From NCBI GenBank assembly GCA_963575745.1, contig CAUYUJ010015726.1, forward strand, positions 1,422,031 to 1,486,030: a stretch of 64,000 nt of DNA, in the 5' to 3' direction. Positions 1 through 12,573 of the stretch are shown piece by piece. The notes under the pieces were generated by a model. That model ran no database searches. It was given only the letters and a program-made list of their open reading frames with translations, and was not told the origin of the DNA. Within the stretch, counting starts at the first letter, position 1; every line of letters begins with the position of its first letter. This DNA comes from Prorocentrum cordatum. Lineage: Eukaryota > Sar > Dinophyceae > Prorocentrales > Prorocentraceae. A program made the position numbers and the translations under genes.

Positions 1-530
1 CCGGGGCTCTCTTGGAGGGCCTCTTGGAGCCTTCTTGGGGCGTCTTGAGGGCCGCGTGGCCCTTCTGGAAGCCATCTTGGGTCGTATCGGAACGCTCCTG
101 GGGCCCTCTCGGGGCGACCGGGACGTCTCTTGGGCCATCTTGGGCGGACTGGGAGGCCCGGGGGCCGCCGCCAGAGGAGCGTCCCGGGAGGCCCTCCTGG
201 GCCGTCTTGGGGCTGTCTCAGCCGTACTGGGGCGTCCTTGGGCGCCTCTTGGGGCTTTTTGACCGCTCCGATGTCTAAGGGAGCTGATATCCTAAAAACG
301 TACATATTAAAAGGGAATAGGGGCCATTTCGGTTTCCCGGGGCGCTCTTGGGGGGCCTCTTGGCGGCCTCTTGGGGCGGCTTGAGGGCCTCTCGGCCCTT
401 CTGGAAGCGATCTTTGACGGTCTTGAAGCGATCCTGGAGTTCTCTCGGCTCTGTTGGAGCCTTCTTGGGCGGACTGGAACGCGCGGGGACCGCTGGAGGG
501 GCGTCCCGGGAGGGGGCCACCACCTATGTA
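1..530. repeat. degenerate CTTGG/GGCC minisatellite, left block
   Basis: About 500 bases made of imperfect units around the words CTTGG, GGGGC and GGCC. Frames stay open only because of the composition, giving Leu/Gly/Trp-rich peptides with no domain. The same word family in opposite orientation (CCAAGACGGCC) fills 8575-9160 on the other side of the retroelement. A short non-repetitive patch lies at 276-314. No gene is supported. Confidence 0.75.
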
Positions 531-1101
531 CAAGGGGGGTTCTGGTGTGTGTGTGTCGTTGTACATGTATACATACGTATGTAAATGTACGCTCGTATGT
601 ATACGTATGTGTATGTGTATGTGTATATGTATGTTCATGTGTATATGGATGCGTACATATGTTTATGATATGTATATGTATGTATATGTGTATTGATATA
701 TGGAACTGCCTAGTTTTGTAGATGTATACGTGTATATATATATAAGTGGATATGCCTGTGTATAGGAATGTGTAGGTGTATACGAATATCATATGTCATC
801 GTACATGCTCGTGTACATGTAAATGTATATGTATGTGCACAAGCATATGTACATGTATGTGCACACTCCATGCGTATGTATACGCATATGTATGTGCAGC
901 TGTACGTCGTATGTACACGTAAGTACAACTGTATATGTATACGCGAATATGTATGTACATGCTTGCACAGTTGGTACATTAAGACGTGCATGTGTACGCA
1001 TATGTAAATACAAATGCATAGTTGTATGTGAGTCTATATGTATATGTGACTGTGCGTGATTGTGCATATATATATACATATGTATGTATATAAATATATA
1101 T
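531..1101. repeat. TATG/TGTA microsatellite, left flank of YR element 1
   Basis: Alternating purine-pyrimidine DNA dominated by TATGTA, TGTGTA and ACATATG words, ending in a short AT run that abuts the B2 repeat at 1102. The same type of DNA resumes at 8008 directly outside repeat A1, so the retroelement lies inside a single microsatellite field. No gene is visible. Confidence 0.85.
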
Positions 1102-1531
1102 AGCCCGGGCGTTTACTACACTGACCAGGACGATGCATATTTATCGTGGTGAGACCGCGACGGCAACACGATGTGTGCCGCCGCTGAGCGAAACCCAGAC
1201 TGCAAGAGAGAAGCGAAAAGAATATTCGATCGAGCCTCGAGCTCGAGACCGCACCCCATTCGAAAGTGGGGTCTTGCCTCAAGCAAGGTAGGGTGGGCAG
1301 GAGCCTTGAAAATTACGGAACACAGTTTGGGCGCGGCCAGATCTGTCACAACTCGGCTTAAAGTTGTGAAACATCCAGCCCGGGCATTTACTACACTGAC
1401 CAGGACGATGCATATTTATCGTGGTGAGAGCGCGAAGGCAAAACGACGCGTGCCGCCGCTGAGCGAAACCCAGACTGCAAGAGAGAAACGAAAAGAATAT
1501 TCGATCGAGCCTCGAGCTCGAGACCGCACCC
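1102..1531 (-). repeat. B2-A2-B1 terminal repeat cluster of YR element 1
   Basis: B2 (1102-1256) and B1 (1377-1531) are both 155 bp and begin AGCCCGGGC, end GACCGCACCC, and differ at a handful of positions. A2 (1301-1375) lies between them, abuts B1, and matches A1 at 7933-8007. A 44-bp spacer (1257-1300) separates B2 from A2. Adjacent B1-A2 is expected because the A and B halves rejoin in the circular cDNA intermediate of split-direct-repeat elements. Confidence 0.88.
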
Positions 1532-1567
1532 GATCCCACATTAGTAATATGGCCCGCTAGGGCCGCA

Positions 1568-2440
<873 letters not shown>

Positions 2441-2444
<4 letters not shown>

Positions 2445-4417
2445 GGAACGGACTTGCGGAATAGCGCTGGCCCTGAAGCAGCGCCGTAGATACCTGCGGA
2501 CTTCGCCCTCGGAGAAATCGTTGGCAGGCCGCGGCGGATGGCGCTGCCTGGGCCCAAAGCAGCGGCGAGGCGCGAGGGCAGCCGCACCGCCGACAGCGGG
2601 CCCGCGAAGCCGAAGCCCTCGGACATCACGTTGCTGAAGTTCGCCTCCACGGCGCGTCCCAGCACAAATACGTCCTCGGGCACCTTCGCCATCTCCAGGA
2701 GGAGGCGCGTGGTCTTGCCGTACCTCTTGAGACTGGCGAGGGTGGCCCACTGGCCTCGGACCTTGACCTCCTCTTGGCATCTGGAGCCGGTCACGAGGTC
2801 GTCGCTCGCGCCGCCGCGCCTCAGCGAGTAGAGGTGAGGCGACAGCGGGTCGAGGCCGAGGATCTGCACCAGCGACGCGAAGAGGCGCTGCAGCTCCGCG
2901 GGTGAGATGTCCCAGAGGCTGCCGCCGGGATGCGACTGGGCCTTGAGGGCCTCCAGCGAGGGCAACAGCCAGTCGCAGCGGTCGAGCAGGACAGCTGCGT
3001 CGAACATGCCCGTCTTGCTCGGGTCTCCGACCGACGCGTCGTGGAGGGGCAGTCCCCGCGAGCTGCACTGGCGGCCAGCCGCGATCTTCGGCGCCACCAA
3101 GTGCGAGCCGCGCAGCTGGAACGTCTCGAGCGGCCGCAGGTAGGCGATGAACGCGAGCGCCACCCAGATGCACATACGCGGGTGGCCCAAGTGGCGAAGG
3201 CAGCCCGCCAGGGCAAGGGCTGCCGCTCGAGAGAGCGGGGGCCTCATGCGCGGAGGCACCCTCCGCCGCCATGCCACCAGACAGCGGGTCGCTCTGGGGA
3301 GCTTCTCGGCCGTCGCCTTGTCGAGCTCCGGGAGGAAGTGCGACAGGCTCGCCAGCAGCTTCGAGGCCTCCTCGACGCTCGACCCCTCCAGGAACTCCGC
3401 GCTGAAATGCGAGACCAGGAGGGTGTCCAGCTCCTGCGGCGAGCTCCAGTCCGCCCCGATGCTCTGGCAGAAGCTGGCGAATGCGGCGGCTGCGCCCAGG
3501 TACAAGCGCTCGGTGCCCGGCTTGACGGCCAGGCGCTCCAGCAGGCTGAGGTTGCCGCACGCCTGTCGCTGCTTCGCCTGGCGGGTCGCTGACGGCGCCC
3601 GCTGCCCCTTGAGCAGGCCGGCCCGCGACGTTGGTCGAGCCTTCGTCCGCGCCCGCCTCCCGCGAGCGGCCTTCGGCGCCATGCCGAGAGTCGTGAGCGC
3701 CACCGGAGGTGTCCGGCTCCGAGAGCACAAGGAAGGGTGGAAGCGGTGAAAAGGCGTCAGCCGCCGGAGTGCTGGAGCCAAGAAGGCTACGCTGCGGACG
3801 CTCTCGGCGATGTGGCCCCACGAACCAGCCCGGCCTGCCCCGAGAGGGGGCATCCGAAGGGTTGAGCTCCGAGGGATCCATCTGATGTGGAACCGGGACC
3901 CAGACACCAACGATAGGCAGGCCAGCTTGCGAAGAGGCCGAAGAAGGTGATGAGAGGCGCCTCGGCCCTTGCAGGCCGCTAGCGCCAACGACGAGTTGTC
4001 TGCCAGCAGGACCGCCCTCCGATTGAACGCCTCCGAGGACCTCAGGATGTGCTTGGCGGCCACCATGAGGGCCTCACCTTCAAGCTCCAAGTTGGCGGAC
4101 CCGAAGACCTTCGAGGCGAACACGGTGACCCACGGGCCCTCAAGGATGCCCCTCGGCACCCCCTCGAACCTGGCCTCCGAAACCTCCAGAAACTTCTGAA
4201 CATCAATGAACTCGTCGGCGTTATCAGTGCTGCCCACGGGGTCTCCAAGGGCTGGTGGCACCCGATCAGGACATGCAGGAACCGAGCAGCCAGCGGGCTG
4301 CCCGCAGTCGTCGGAGGGAAGGTTGAGGGCGTTTCCCCCCCCCCCCCCCCCGAGCTCGCTCAGCGCCCGCCACGTGATACCTCCAGCGCCCTGCGTACCG
4401 ACCAGCGATGCCAGCAC
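2441..4417 (-). CDS. RNase H C-terminus plus tyrosine recombinase, YR element 1
   Basis: The open frame is 658 codons. Residues 95-185 hold the C-terminal RNase H half (LLADNSSLALAACKG near 137-151, FHIRWIPRSS near 176-185), joined by frame slip at a C homopolymer (4338-4354) to the RT frame upstream. A basic linker (245-290) leads to a tyrosine recombinase at about 285-585: N-terminal SAM-like helices, box I Arg428 in YLRPLE, box II at 528-538 (HLYSLRRGGAS), Trp557 in RGQW and the nucleophile Tyr566 in KRYGK. The catalytic set appears present, though the usual His of HxxR is displaced two residues. In these elements the enzyme integrates the circular cDNA. The stop overlaps the ATG of the methyltransferase ORF. 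Confidence 0.8.
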
Positions 4418-6107
4418 GCTCCGGCGCCACTACACGAGTGCACACACCGACGCCGAAGAGGGAGGCGTCGGAAGAGGCAATAACATTATGCCAAGGGATA
4501 TCGATCTTGGTGAACAGAAGGGGGGGGATCGACCGAAACGTCCACAGTCCTTGCCGAACACTCGGCCGCAGCTTCTGCGGGGTCTCGCCCACAGACTGCA
4601 TCTACTTATAAGAAGCGCTGAAAAATGCCAGCACCTCTCTCCGAAGAAGCGCAATCCAGGTGATGTGCCCCATGATTACCTGCAGAGCCGAGCCGCTGCA
4701 CACCCCGCGCCTGAGCACGGCCTCGATACCGCACCGAAGACGCCACAGGTTTTTGGCCTTCACCGGCACCGTAGATCCGTTGGTGACCTCGAGACCGACG
4801 AACGACGCATCACGGCTGGCAGGGCTCAACTCATGCACTTAAAGCCCCAGCGACTCCAGTCGGCGGCATGCTCTGTCCAGGCCGTCCTGAACTGCGGCTC
4901 GATCCGAGCCAAGAATCATGAAATTATCGACGTACCCAGCGCCCGCCGTGTCCGACGCGCGCTGGAGGGACACAGCCGGCAGTCCGTCCTCGATCGCGTT
5001 CGTGGCATCGACACCCTCCTTCACCAGTGCGCGACGAAGAACGCTCTGACAGATGCGCAGGGCCCAGGACCATCCCATCGGAAGGACGCAGACGCACGGG
5101 GCAATCATTTCATCCGGGGCCACAGGGGTCTCGTCGAGTTCCACTATACCAAAATGCCTAGCAGCGATCGCGGGCAGCCTGAAAATCTCGTCCAGCCCGT
5201 CGGGGATCGCAAGCATATAAAAAGCACACTCGATGTCGCCAGCTGCAAAGAATGTCTCCCCCCCTACGTTCTCGAACCCCGAGAAGGCTCCCGGCATCGG
5301 AAGACCTGTCCGAGGAGGGTCCACAAAACTGGTATTGGCGGCTCTCGCGTCAAAGATGAGTCTGAGGTCGTCAAACTTTTTGGCGACAAAAAACACGCCC
5401 ACGGTGGCAGAACGTCCTGCGGCTCTGCGATACTTCACCATCCCGCGCTGCCTAAGCTCTGCTACAAAATCGCCATAGGCAAGCGGGTGATGCTTCAGAA
5501 CTGGATCAGTGTAGGGCCCATTCGGACACAGCTCCGCGCGCAGAGATTCCGCAGCAGCAGGCGATCTTAGCGCATGATCGCGCCAGCGGCCGAGCCAATC
5601 CGAGTCGGCCCGCGCGAGACAGTCGGCGAGCGCCGACGGAGCATTGCCCCTGGCGGGCCAAGAGACGCTGCCCTTGGCGCACGGCCGTTGGGTAGAGGAC
5701 ACATCCGAATAGAGACCTGACCCAGCGAAGATCGCGTCGAGGGCCCCCAGGGGAAACGAGGGGTCGCCAGGAGGGGCGGGGGCGCCCAGGCAAGCCGACT
5801 CGATGTTCCGAAGGGCGCACTCCTGACTAGCATTCCGCACCGAAGAGGGCGGAGAACTGAAACCGAAAAACTGGTTGAGGCAAGCCGCGCCGTCGCGAGC
5901 CCAGGCCAGAGCGTGAGAACTTCGCGCCAGACGCCGGGCCGTGCCACGTGAGAGAGGTGCCTTAACGCGGGCGTTAGAGCCAGCGCCAGGAGCAGGGAGC
6001 GGAAAGATGTCCCGATGCCGAGCAGGACACTGGGCAGACGCCTCTGAGCAGTTGATTTCAGCTCGTGCAGGCTGGCCGCCCGGAGACGCCGCTGGCCGGG
6101 GAAGCAT
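4266..6107 (-). pseudogene. reverse transcriptase and RNase H N-terminus, YR element 1
   Basis: One minus-strand frame carries RT and RNase H with two in-frame stops (TAA at 4839-4841, TAG-type break at 4602-4604). RT fingers and palm are recognisable: FFVAKKFDDLRLIFDARAAN, GDIECAFYMLAI with the first catalytic Asp, PMGWSWALRICQ, and GYVDNFMILG, where the usual YxDD is YVDN as is common in DIRS-type RTs. After the second stop an RNase H core begins (VIASSDASLFGVGV). Reading is lost at the C homopolymer at 4338-4354. It would copy element RNA into cDNA; the stops show that this copy cannot. Confidence 0.82.
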
Positions 6108-7916
6108 CGCCCCTGCTCCTGCTCTCTGTTGCCCTCGGGGCCCTTCTTTGGGCGCGCCAGGACACGCTCCTCGCGTGCCTTCCGGCGCTCCTTCATCGCG
6201 GAGTATTCCTTCGAAAGCTCACTGGCGATCCACTCAGTGAAAGCGGGCATGATACAAAGGTTACCGCGCACAAGGTCCGTGCCTCGCGCGAGGTGGGTGT
6301 CGAAGCGATCATCACTTCCCCCCGCGATCTTGCCCCGGTGGCGCCCCTCGGCCACCTGGAGCTCACGGGCGGCCAATTCGGCCGAAGCAACATTTGGCAG
6401 GTTAAGCTGGTCATAGCACGCCAGGGTCTCCAGCAACCTGCATGCACATTCGTGCGAGTCGACATGGGGATCACCAGGCTGAAGTTTGCAATCTGCTCGC
6501 CATCTATTGTCGCTTCCGAGAGGTGTGCACCCGTTTGATACAATGAACCTACAAACCCATAAACAAGTTCTGGGACCCCGCGCGGGCCAGTCATCCCACG
6601 CATCTTCCGTGAAGAGCGACACTGCGTCTCTAAACTCCCGAAAACGACCGCCAGTGGCATCGTGCAGCACAGGACAAGTCCGAGCGTCGCCATGAGCACC
6701 GACGGCCGGGGGAGGCGCAGCGGCCGCGCATGGAGGAGCTCCAAACGCCGCCGCGGCGGCCGGCGCGACAGGGCCTCCTGCCCCCGCGGCCTGAGCGGGA
6801 GGGACAGCGGGCCCGGGCGCAGGACCGAGGGCAGCGGCGAGGCGAGCGAGGCCCCCTCCAGGGGCGGGGACACCCCCGCCCGCGGCGGCGACCCCTCCAG
6901 GGGCGCCGGCCGCGAGCAGGGGGGCGGGCGGAGGTGCAGCGGCTGGCGCAGCATCGCCGGCGGGGCCGCCTGCCCACGGGGGGCCCGCAGCGCCACCAGC
7001 AGCAACGCCAGGAGCGCCAGCCGCTGGACCCCCCCCCCGCGGCGGCCGGGACAACCGCAGCGGCATCTCCCCCAGCGGGTGCGCCAGCCACGGGTGCCCC
7101 GCCCACCAGCGGATGGACGACGCCCGCCGGGGGCTCCAGCCCCATTCGGCGGTGGCACTGCACGCGCGCCAGGGTGAGCTCGGCGACCGTCGGCAGCACA
7201 CGGAACCTGTGGTAGGCGGCGTGCGGACCAGCCTGCGCCACAATCGAATCGGGGCCGGGAAGCCTGACCCAGTCGAGCACATCCCCACCGCGCAGCAGCT
7301 CCTCCTCATACTCATCAAGGTCTGGGGTCATGACGCCCAAGCCCACGAGGTAAGTGAGCGGTGTGCCAACGCAGCATCGCACATGCCAGAGCTCAGGTCC
7401 GCCGACGTTGTACCGCATGGCGAAGAACTCCCCCTCCACCAGGCCGAGGGGGTGGCCACCAGCGGCTGCTGCCGCCATCACTGAGCACGAGCAGCCCGTC
7501 GGGCACGCGCGGCTGCCGACTGAGCCCTGGCCAACTCCACGAGGTCGAGCGCCTCGACCGCGGGCGTGGGCTCGCCGAGCTGCTGCGTCGCCTGCGAGCC
7601 AGCCTGCATGGGCAGCTGGCCTCCTCCTGGCGCACCGCCCGGCGCCAGTGCCTGGCGCGAGGCGCTCGAGCTGCACCCCGATGAGGACGCCTGTGGCCAG
7701 GACCCCGGCGAGCAGACCCGCCTGCTCCAGCGCCGGCGTGCGCTCGTGGATCACCTCCTTGAAGCTGGTTGGCTCCACGGGAGGGCAATCGCAGTGCACC
7801 ACTGGCGCGCAGTCTGGGCAGCCCTGCCCACGATTGGCCCAGAGAAGGAAACTATTCGAGACTCCTCTGGCGAGTTCGGGAAGAACCTCGCGCGCCGCCT
7901 GCCGAAAGACGTGCAT
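6050..7916 (-). pseudogene. ORF1/Gag-like protein of YR element 1, with membrane helix
   Basis: The first ATG inside repeat A1 is at 7916, 17 bases after the repeat. The N-terminus has a Cys-rich motif (CPDCAPVVHCDCPP) followed by a hydrophobic helix (LLAGVLATGVLIGVQL). A second block starts near 7478 (EFFAMRYN, TPDLDEYEEELL, WVRLPGP). After a Pro/Ala/Gly-rich, frame-shifted spacer (about 6650-7100) comes a helical block (GRFREFRDAVS, YDQLNLPNVASAELAARELQ) and a basic tail (ERRKAREER). The same blocks in the same order occur at 61490-59815 in the second YR element, which supports a real protein family. Function is inferred to be Gag-like from its position; no zinc knuckle is seen. Confidence 0.62.
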
Positions 7917-7932
7917 AGGCCGTGGCCTGCTT

Positions 7933-8007
7933 GAGCCTTGAGAATTACGAAACACAGTTCGGGTGCGGCCAGATCTGTCACTACTCGGCCTAAAGTTGTG
8001 AAAACAT
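7933..8007 (-). repeat. A1 terminal repeat of YR element 1
   Basis: 75 bases starting GAGCCTTGAGAATTACGAAA and ending GTGAAAACATC, nearly identical to A2 at 1301-1375 and in the same orientation. It marks the 5' (minus-strand) end of the element. The microsatellite begins immediately outside. Confidence 0.88.
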
Positions 8008-8340
8008 CAATATACATGCATGTAAATGCATATGTATATGCACATGCACGTGTATTTGCATATGCGCATGTATGTGTATTCGTAAGTGGGTTCGAACAGA
8101 CATATGAATGTGCATATCTATACGTATGTGGGTATGTACATGTATATGTATAGTGTATGTTCAAGGGTGTATGTGAAGGTATTCGTAGATGTATGTGTAT
8201 ACATGAATGCTTGCATGCATATGCTTATGCCGATGCACACATCTATATGTGGTTATGTATAGAGTTGCATTTATACGTGTGTATGGACACGCATACATGC
8301 ATAGACATTCATGCATATAAACTTATACATGCATGCGCCC

Positions 8341-8390
<50 letters not shown>

Positions 8391-8570
8391 ATATATACAT
8401 ATGTATACATGCGTATGCATATAGATACACGTATGCCAATATACTTGTGGATGCGTATTTATCGTTGTGAGTAGATACGCATATGGTGATGTATTGTATA
8501 TGTATATAAAAATATACAAACAGCTGCACTAATACAATAGGGGTATCTGTGCACACAGAAACGGATATGC
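8008..8570. repeat. TATG/TGCA microsatellite, right flank of YR element 1
   Basis: TGCATA, TATGTA and a pure TA run (about 8340-8400), the same kind of DNA as 531-1101. All open frames are composition artefacts rich in Tyr, Met and His. No gene is visible. Confidence 0.85.
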
Positions 8571-9165
8571 CTTGATCTCCGGCGTGCCAGCCAGGCCACG
8601 CCCTCACAGACCCTGGGGGGGCCAAAGACGGCCCCAGAGTGCTCCGAGAATGCCCCAAGACGGCCTAGAGTCGACGAGCGCTCGGTCCAGGACGCTCCAG
8701 ATGGCCTCCAGACGACCCAAGAAGCCCCCAAGACGCCCCAAGAGGCCTCCAATAGCACTCCCAAGAGAGCTTCACGAGGCAGCAATTGTCCCATTCCGTA
8801 TGGGAAACATACCTGTTTACCATATGCCACTTTTCGGCCTTGACGGCGTCCAAGACGGCCCCAGAAGCCCCCCAGATCATCCCAAGACGGCCCAAGCGGC
8901 TCACAAGAGGTTCCCAAGAGGGCCCCGAGACGGCCTACGAGGGCTCCAAGACGGCCCAAGAAGCGCCCAAGACGGCCGAAGAGGGCCCTCAGAGGGGTCC
9001 AAGAGGGGGCGCTCGAATTGAGCTTTCGAGCCCTTCGCCTCAAATCAGCCCCCAAGACCGCCAGCAGGCCCCCCAGAGGCCCCAATAGGTCCCCCAGAAA
9101 CCTCAAAAAGGCCCCTCAAAAGGCTCCAGAGAGGCCTCCTGCCAGGCCCCGGTAGCTCTGCGATC
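8571..9165. repeat. degenerate CCAAGACGGCC minisatellite, right block
   Basis: Imperfect units around CCAAGACGGCCC and CCCCAGA, the reverse complement of the word family at 1-530. It carries a non-repetitive patch at about 8775-8835. Long Pro/Arg/Lys frames on both strands are artefacts. Confidence 0.72.
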
Positions 9166-9644
9166 ATATACCGATCCGAGGCACAGCAGATGTGTCAGTA
9201 TGTATATGCATGTGAGTCTGTGTGTATGTGTGAGTCTGTGTGTATGTGTGTATGTGCGAATGTGTGTCAGTGTCTGTGTCTGTGTCTGTGTCTGTGTCGG
9301 TGTCTGTGTATGTGTATGTGTATGTGAATGTGTATGTATGCATGTATGTATGTATGGATGGACGGACGGATGGATGGATGCATGGATGGATGTATCTATG
9401 TGTATATTATATCTATATAGCCCCCAGGGCCCCCAAGAGTCCCCCCATAGGCCCAAGAAAAGGCCCCCGTACGCCGTAGCTCTGATCACTGAACTCACAA
9501 ACGACAGCGCGCCATATCCGTCCCAATGCGACCATATACCGATCCGAGGCACCAACGTGTCAGCATGCGCGTATAAATAGAATGATGCGTGTATGTCCAT
9601 AGATGTGTCTATATATATATATATGTATACGCACACTAAAAAAC
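9166..9644. repeat. TGTGTC / GGATGGAC microsatellites with a duplicated 40-bp tag
   Basis: TGTGTCTGTG runs (9220-9330) and ATGGATGG runs (9345-9400). The phrase ATACCGATCCGAGGCA followed by GTGTCAG occurs at about 9168-9205 and again at 9533-9570, each entering microsatellite DNA. No gene is visible. Confidence 0.7.
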
Positions 9645-10764
9645 GATACCAAAGAAAAGCCCAATCATATGTTTGGGGGGCTGCAGGGCAATGGAGGCCA
9701 TGAGGGCTGTAGGGCTATAAGGCTATAAGTCTCTGGGGCATTAGGGCTATAGGGCCATAGGGCTATAGGGCTATTAGAGCTATAGGTCTATAGGGCTATG
9801 GGGCTATCGGGCTATAGGGCTGTAAGGCTATAAAGCTACAAGGCTATAGGGCTCCGGGCACCCGGGCACCCGGGCACCCAGGCACCCCCGGGGACCCCCG
9901 GGCACCCCACCCCCGGGCACCCCGGACCCCTGGGCACCCACCCGGGCCAACCACCGAAATCAGCGACGAAGCTCACCTAATCATCTGATATTGGAGAAAA
10001 ACCCAATCAGAGTCTTTCCTGGTCCTAATCTTAAGAGAGATCATTTTGTGATTGCTCCTTAGGCTTATGACTGCGAGGGCTATGAAGGCCAAGAGGGCTG
10101 TAGGGCTATAGGGCTATGAGGCTATAACGCTATAGGGCTGTAGGGCTATAGTGTTATAGGGCTACAGGGCTATAGGGCTATAGGGCTATGGGGCGATACG
10201 GCTATATGGCTGTAGGGCCATAGGTCTACAGTGTTATTAGGGCTATACTGTAGGGCTATTGGACTATAGGGCTATATGGCTAAAGGCTGGGCCCCCGGGC
10301 CCCCGGGCACCCCCGGGTACCCAGGCCCGGCCACCGAAATCAGCGACGTAGGTCACCTACGCATATGAATCCGCTAGGACCCCTACAGAAGCAAGCTCTG
10401 ATTGTGAAATGAATCAGCTAGGACCCCTACCGAGGCAAGCTCTGACTGTGGGGAACATATATGATACCGGAGAAAAGCCCCAATTAGATTTTTGTTTAAG
10501 GCTATAGGGCTATAAGGCTATAGGGCTATTGGGCTATAGGGCTATACGGCTATCGGGCTATAGGGCTATAGGGCTATCGGGCTATAGGGCTATAGGACTG
10601 TGACCGATAGGGCCATAAGGCTATGAGGCTATGGGGCTATAGAGCTATATGGGCTATGGGGCTATAGGGCTATAGGGATATAAGGCTATTAGGGTTATAA
10701 GGATATAAGGCTATAGGGCTACAGGGCTATATGGCTATACGGCTATAGGGCTATAAGGCTATAG
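9645..10764. repeat. GGGCTATA / CACCCGGG higher-order satellite, left part
   Basis: Three successive blocks share one order: a lead-in with GGAGAAAAGCCCAAT-like sequence (near 9650, 10003 and 10469), an array of GGGCTATA units, and in the first two blocks an array of CACCCGGG units ending in CCACCGAAATCAGCGACG. The phrase GCTAGGACCCCTACAGAAGC occurs near 10374 and as a variant near 10412, and again right of the large transposon near 27272. No coding sequence is seen. Confidence 0.82.
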
Positions 10765-10767
10765 GGC

Positions 10768-11045
10768 TACTGCTTCGAGAATGGTGGTTCTTATGCTAGT
10801 TGCACCATAGGTACAGCTAGGTATAAGATACTTATAGCAAGGGATAAGTACCTAAGTATTTCTAACTATTTCTATGTGCCCTTAAGTATTTGTCTTGTCG
10901 CATAACTATACTTAGGTTAGTTATAAGTATTTCGATGATTATTAATGACGTTGGAAGATACTTGTAACTACCGCTAAGTTACTTACCCGTGCTGAGATGC
11001 AATATTTATAAGTAACATATATGTTACTTATAAGTAACTTATAAC
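10768..11045. repeat. left terminal inverted repeat and subterminal repeats
   Basis: The first 45 bases match the complement of 27050-27092 with few mismatches. Inward lie many AAGTA, TACTTA and CTTATAAG words, ending with a cluster of CTTATAAGTAAC around 11009-11045. Dense short subterminal motifs are where CACTA transposases bind in plant elements; by analogy these are candidate binding sites. Confidence 0.78.
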
Positions 11046-12573
11046 TTCCTTCCATCCCTCCTTCGCTTCTCTTCCCCTCCCGCCGCGCGCCCGCCCGCCG
11101 CGCCGCAGGGACGTCGCGGCCCGCGGCCCCCACGCAGAAGAGGACGAGAAGGAGGGCGAGGATGAGGACGAGGAGGAGGAGGAGGAGGGGGAGGAGGGAT
11201 GAGGAGGAGGAGGTGGATGTAGTTTTCAGGAACGATTTTCGGATTTGGGGAAATCTTTTTTTGGATTTGGTGAGGTTTTCTGGATTTGGGGAGGTTACCT
11301 GGATTTGAAGAGGTTTTTCAGGATTTGGGATTTGCCCATCGACCTGGAGCTCGTCGCGGCGCCGCCTGGTGGGTGCTCGCCGCGGTAGCGATGGCGATCG
11401 CTTGGGTGGGGAGGAGGGGGATGGGGAAGGTAGCGATGTCGATCGCTTGGATGGGGAGGAGGAGGAGAAGCGATGGCGATCGCTTGGGTGAGGAGGAGGG
11501 GGATGAGGAAGGTAGCGATGGCGATCGCTTGGAGGAGGAGGAGGAGGAGGAGGAGGAGGAGGAGGAGGAGGAGGAGGAGGAGGAGGAGGAGAAGCGACGG
11601 CGATCGCTGGGGGAGGTGAAGCGATGTCGATCGCTTGGAAGGAGGAGGATGAGGACGGGAAGGAGGAAGAGAAGCGATGGTGATCGCTTGGGGGAGGGCG
11701 GGGCGGGGGGAAGAGGACGAGGGGATAGCGATTACGATCGCTGGTCTTTTGTTTTCGCGCTTGCGGGCGCGCGGCGCGCTCCGCGCTTGCGGGCGCGCGG
11801 CCTCGCCGCGGAGGCGGAGTCGACGGCGGCGGCATTTGCGCCTTCGCCGCCGCTGGCGCCGCTGGCGGCGCTGGCGGCGCCTTCGCCGCCGCTGGCGCTT
11901 TCGCCGCGGCGCGCGCCGCCTTGGCCTTCGCCGCCTTCGCCGCCGCCTTCGCCTTCGCCGCCGCCCCCTTCTCCTTCTTCTCCTTTTTCTCCTTCTTCTT
12001 CTTCTTTTCCGCCTTCTCCGCCCTCAGCTGCGCATTTTCCGCCTGAAGGCGCGCCTGCTCCTCCCTCCGCAGCAGCTGCGCCCCCTGCGCCTCCTTCCTC
12101 AGCTGCGCGTTCTCCGCCTTCAGCTCCGCCTCCCGCCGCAGCGCCGCGTCCCTCTCGCCGATCGCGATCGCTAGCTCGCGCTCCGCCTCATTCGTCGTCG
12201 TCGTCGCCGCCGCCGTCGTCGTCGTCTCGTCGTCATCGTTTCCCGCCTCCTCCAGCCACAGCGAGAGCTGCACGGCGCGCTCTGTCTGCTCCGCGTTGAC
12301 AGTCTGCAGAGGCGGGGGGAGGGGGAGAGGGGCGGTGGAGTGAAGGGAGGAGGGGGTGGGGGGAGGGGCGAGGAGGGGGAGGAGGGGGAAGGATGAGGTG
12401 GAGGAGGAGGAGGAAGGGGAGGAAGCGGAGGAGGAGGATTCGGGGGAGAGCGATGGCGATCGCTGGGAGGAGGGGGTATCCGCCTCCGCGAGCTGCTGCA
12501 GCAGGTTGTCGCGCTGGCGCCTGAGCGCCAAAGCGCGAGCCCCCTGCGCGAGCTCGCGCGGAGCACCCCACAT
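10942..12573 (-). CDS. cargo gene 1: coiled-coil, Ala/Lys-rich protein
   Basis: ATG at 12573, minus strand, the only cargo gene so oriented. The first 230 residues have a Gln/Leu-rich start (RRQRDNLLQQLAEA), a Ser-rich linker, then an acidic-Thr run (DDDETTTT) and a long coiled coil (REAELKAENAQLRKEAQ, QAENAQLRAEKAEKKKK) followed by Lys/Ala repeats. Beyond about 11745 the frame runs through the intergenic AGCGAT dyads (seen as SDRHR peptides) and is unlikely to be functional, so the true end may lie near 11745. Cargo gene 7 shares the DDETTTT run and the LRAEN-type coil, suggesting paralogy. Upstream on its own strand both share AGATCACTG. Function unknown; a structural or DNA-associated role is a guess. 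Confidence 0.5.
   Translation of the reverse strand: MWGAPRELAQGARALALRRQRDNLLQQLAEADTPSSQRSPSLSPESSSSASSPSSSSSTSSFPLLPLLAPPPTPSSLHSTAPLPLPPPLQTVNAEQTERAVQLSLWLEEAGNDDDETTTTAAATTTTNEAERELAIAIGERDAALRREAELKAENAQLRKEAQGAQLLRREEQARLQAENAQLRAEKAEKKKKKEKKEKKEKGAAAKAKAAAKAAKAKAARAAAKAPAAAKAPPAPPAAPAAAKAQMPPPSTPPPRRGRAPASAERAARPQARKQKTSDRNRYPLVLFPPPRPPPSDHHRFSSSFPSSSSSFQAIDIASPPPAIAVASPPPPPPPPPPPPPPPPPPPPSDRHRYLPHPPPPHPSDRHRFSSSSPSKRSTSLPSPSPSSPPKRSPSLPRRAPTRRRRDELQVDGQIPNPEKPLQIQVTSPNPENLTKSKKRFPQIRKSFLKTTSTSSSSSLLPLLLLLLVLILALLLVLFCVGAAGRDVPAARRAGARREGKRSEGGMEGSYKLLISNIYVTYKYCISARVSNLAVVTSIFQRH
11381..11742. repeat. AGCGAT-N4-ATCGCT dyad cluster 1
   Basis: Eight dyads in 360 bases (about 11388, 11433, 11472, 11515, 11592, 11622, 11674, 11729), mostly followed by TGGG/TGGA and separated by GGA-rich DNA including a pure GGA run at 11530-11592. 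It lies 3' of cargo gene 1. Confidence 0.9.

Noticed and set aside
4206-5570. 454-codon plus-strand ORF
   Set aside because: Antisense shadow of the RT/RNase H region, whose motifs are on the minus strand.
8323-9106. Leu/Gly/Trp-rich ORFs in the CTTGG minisatellite
   Set aside because: Composition-driven and open on both strands; same artefact at 12-384.
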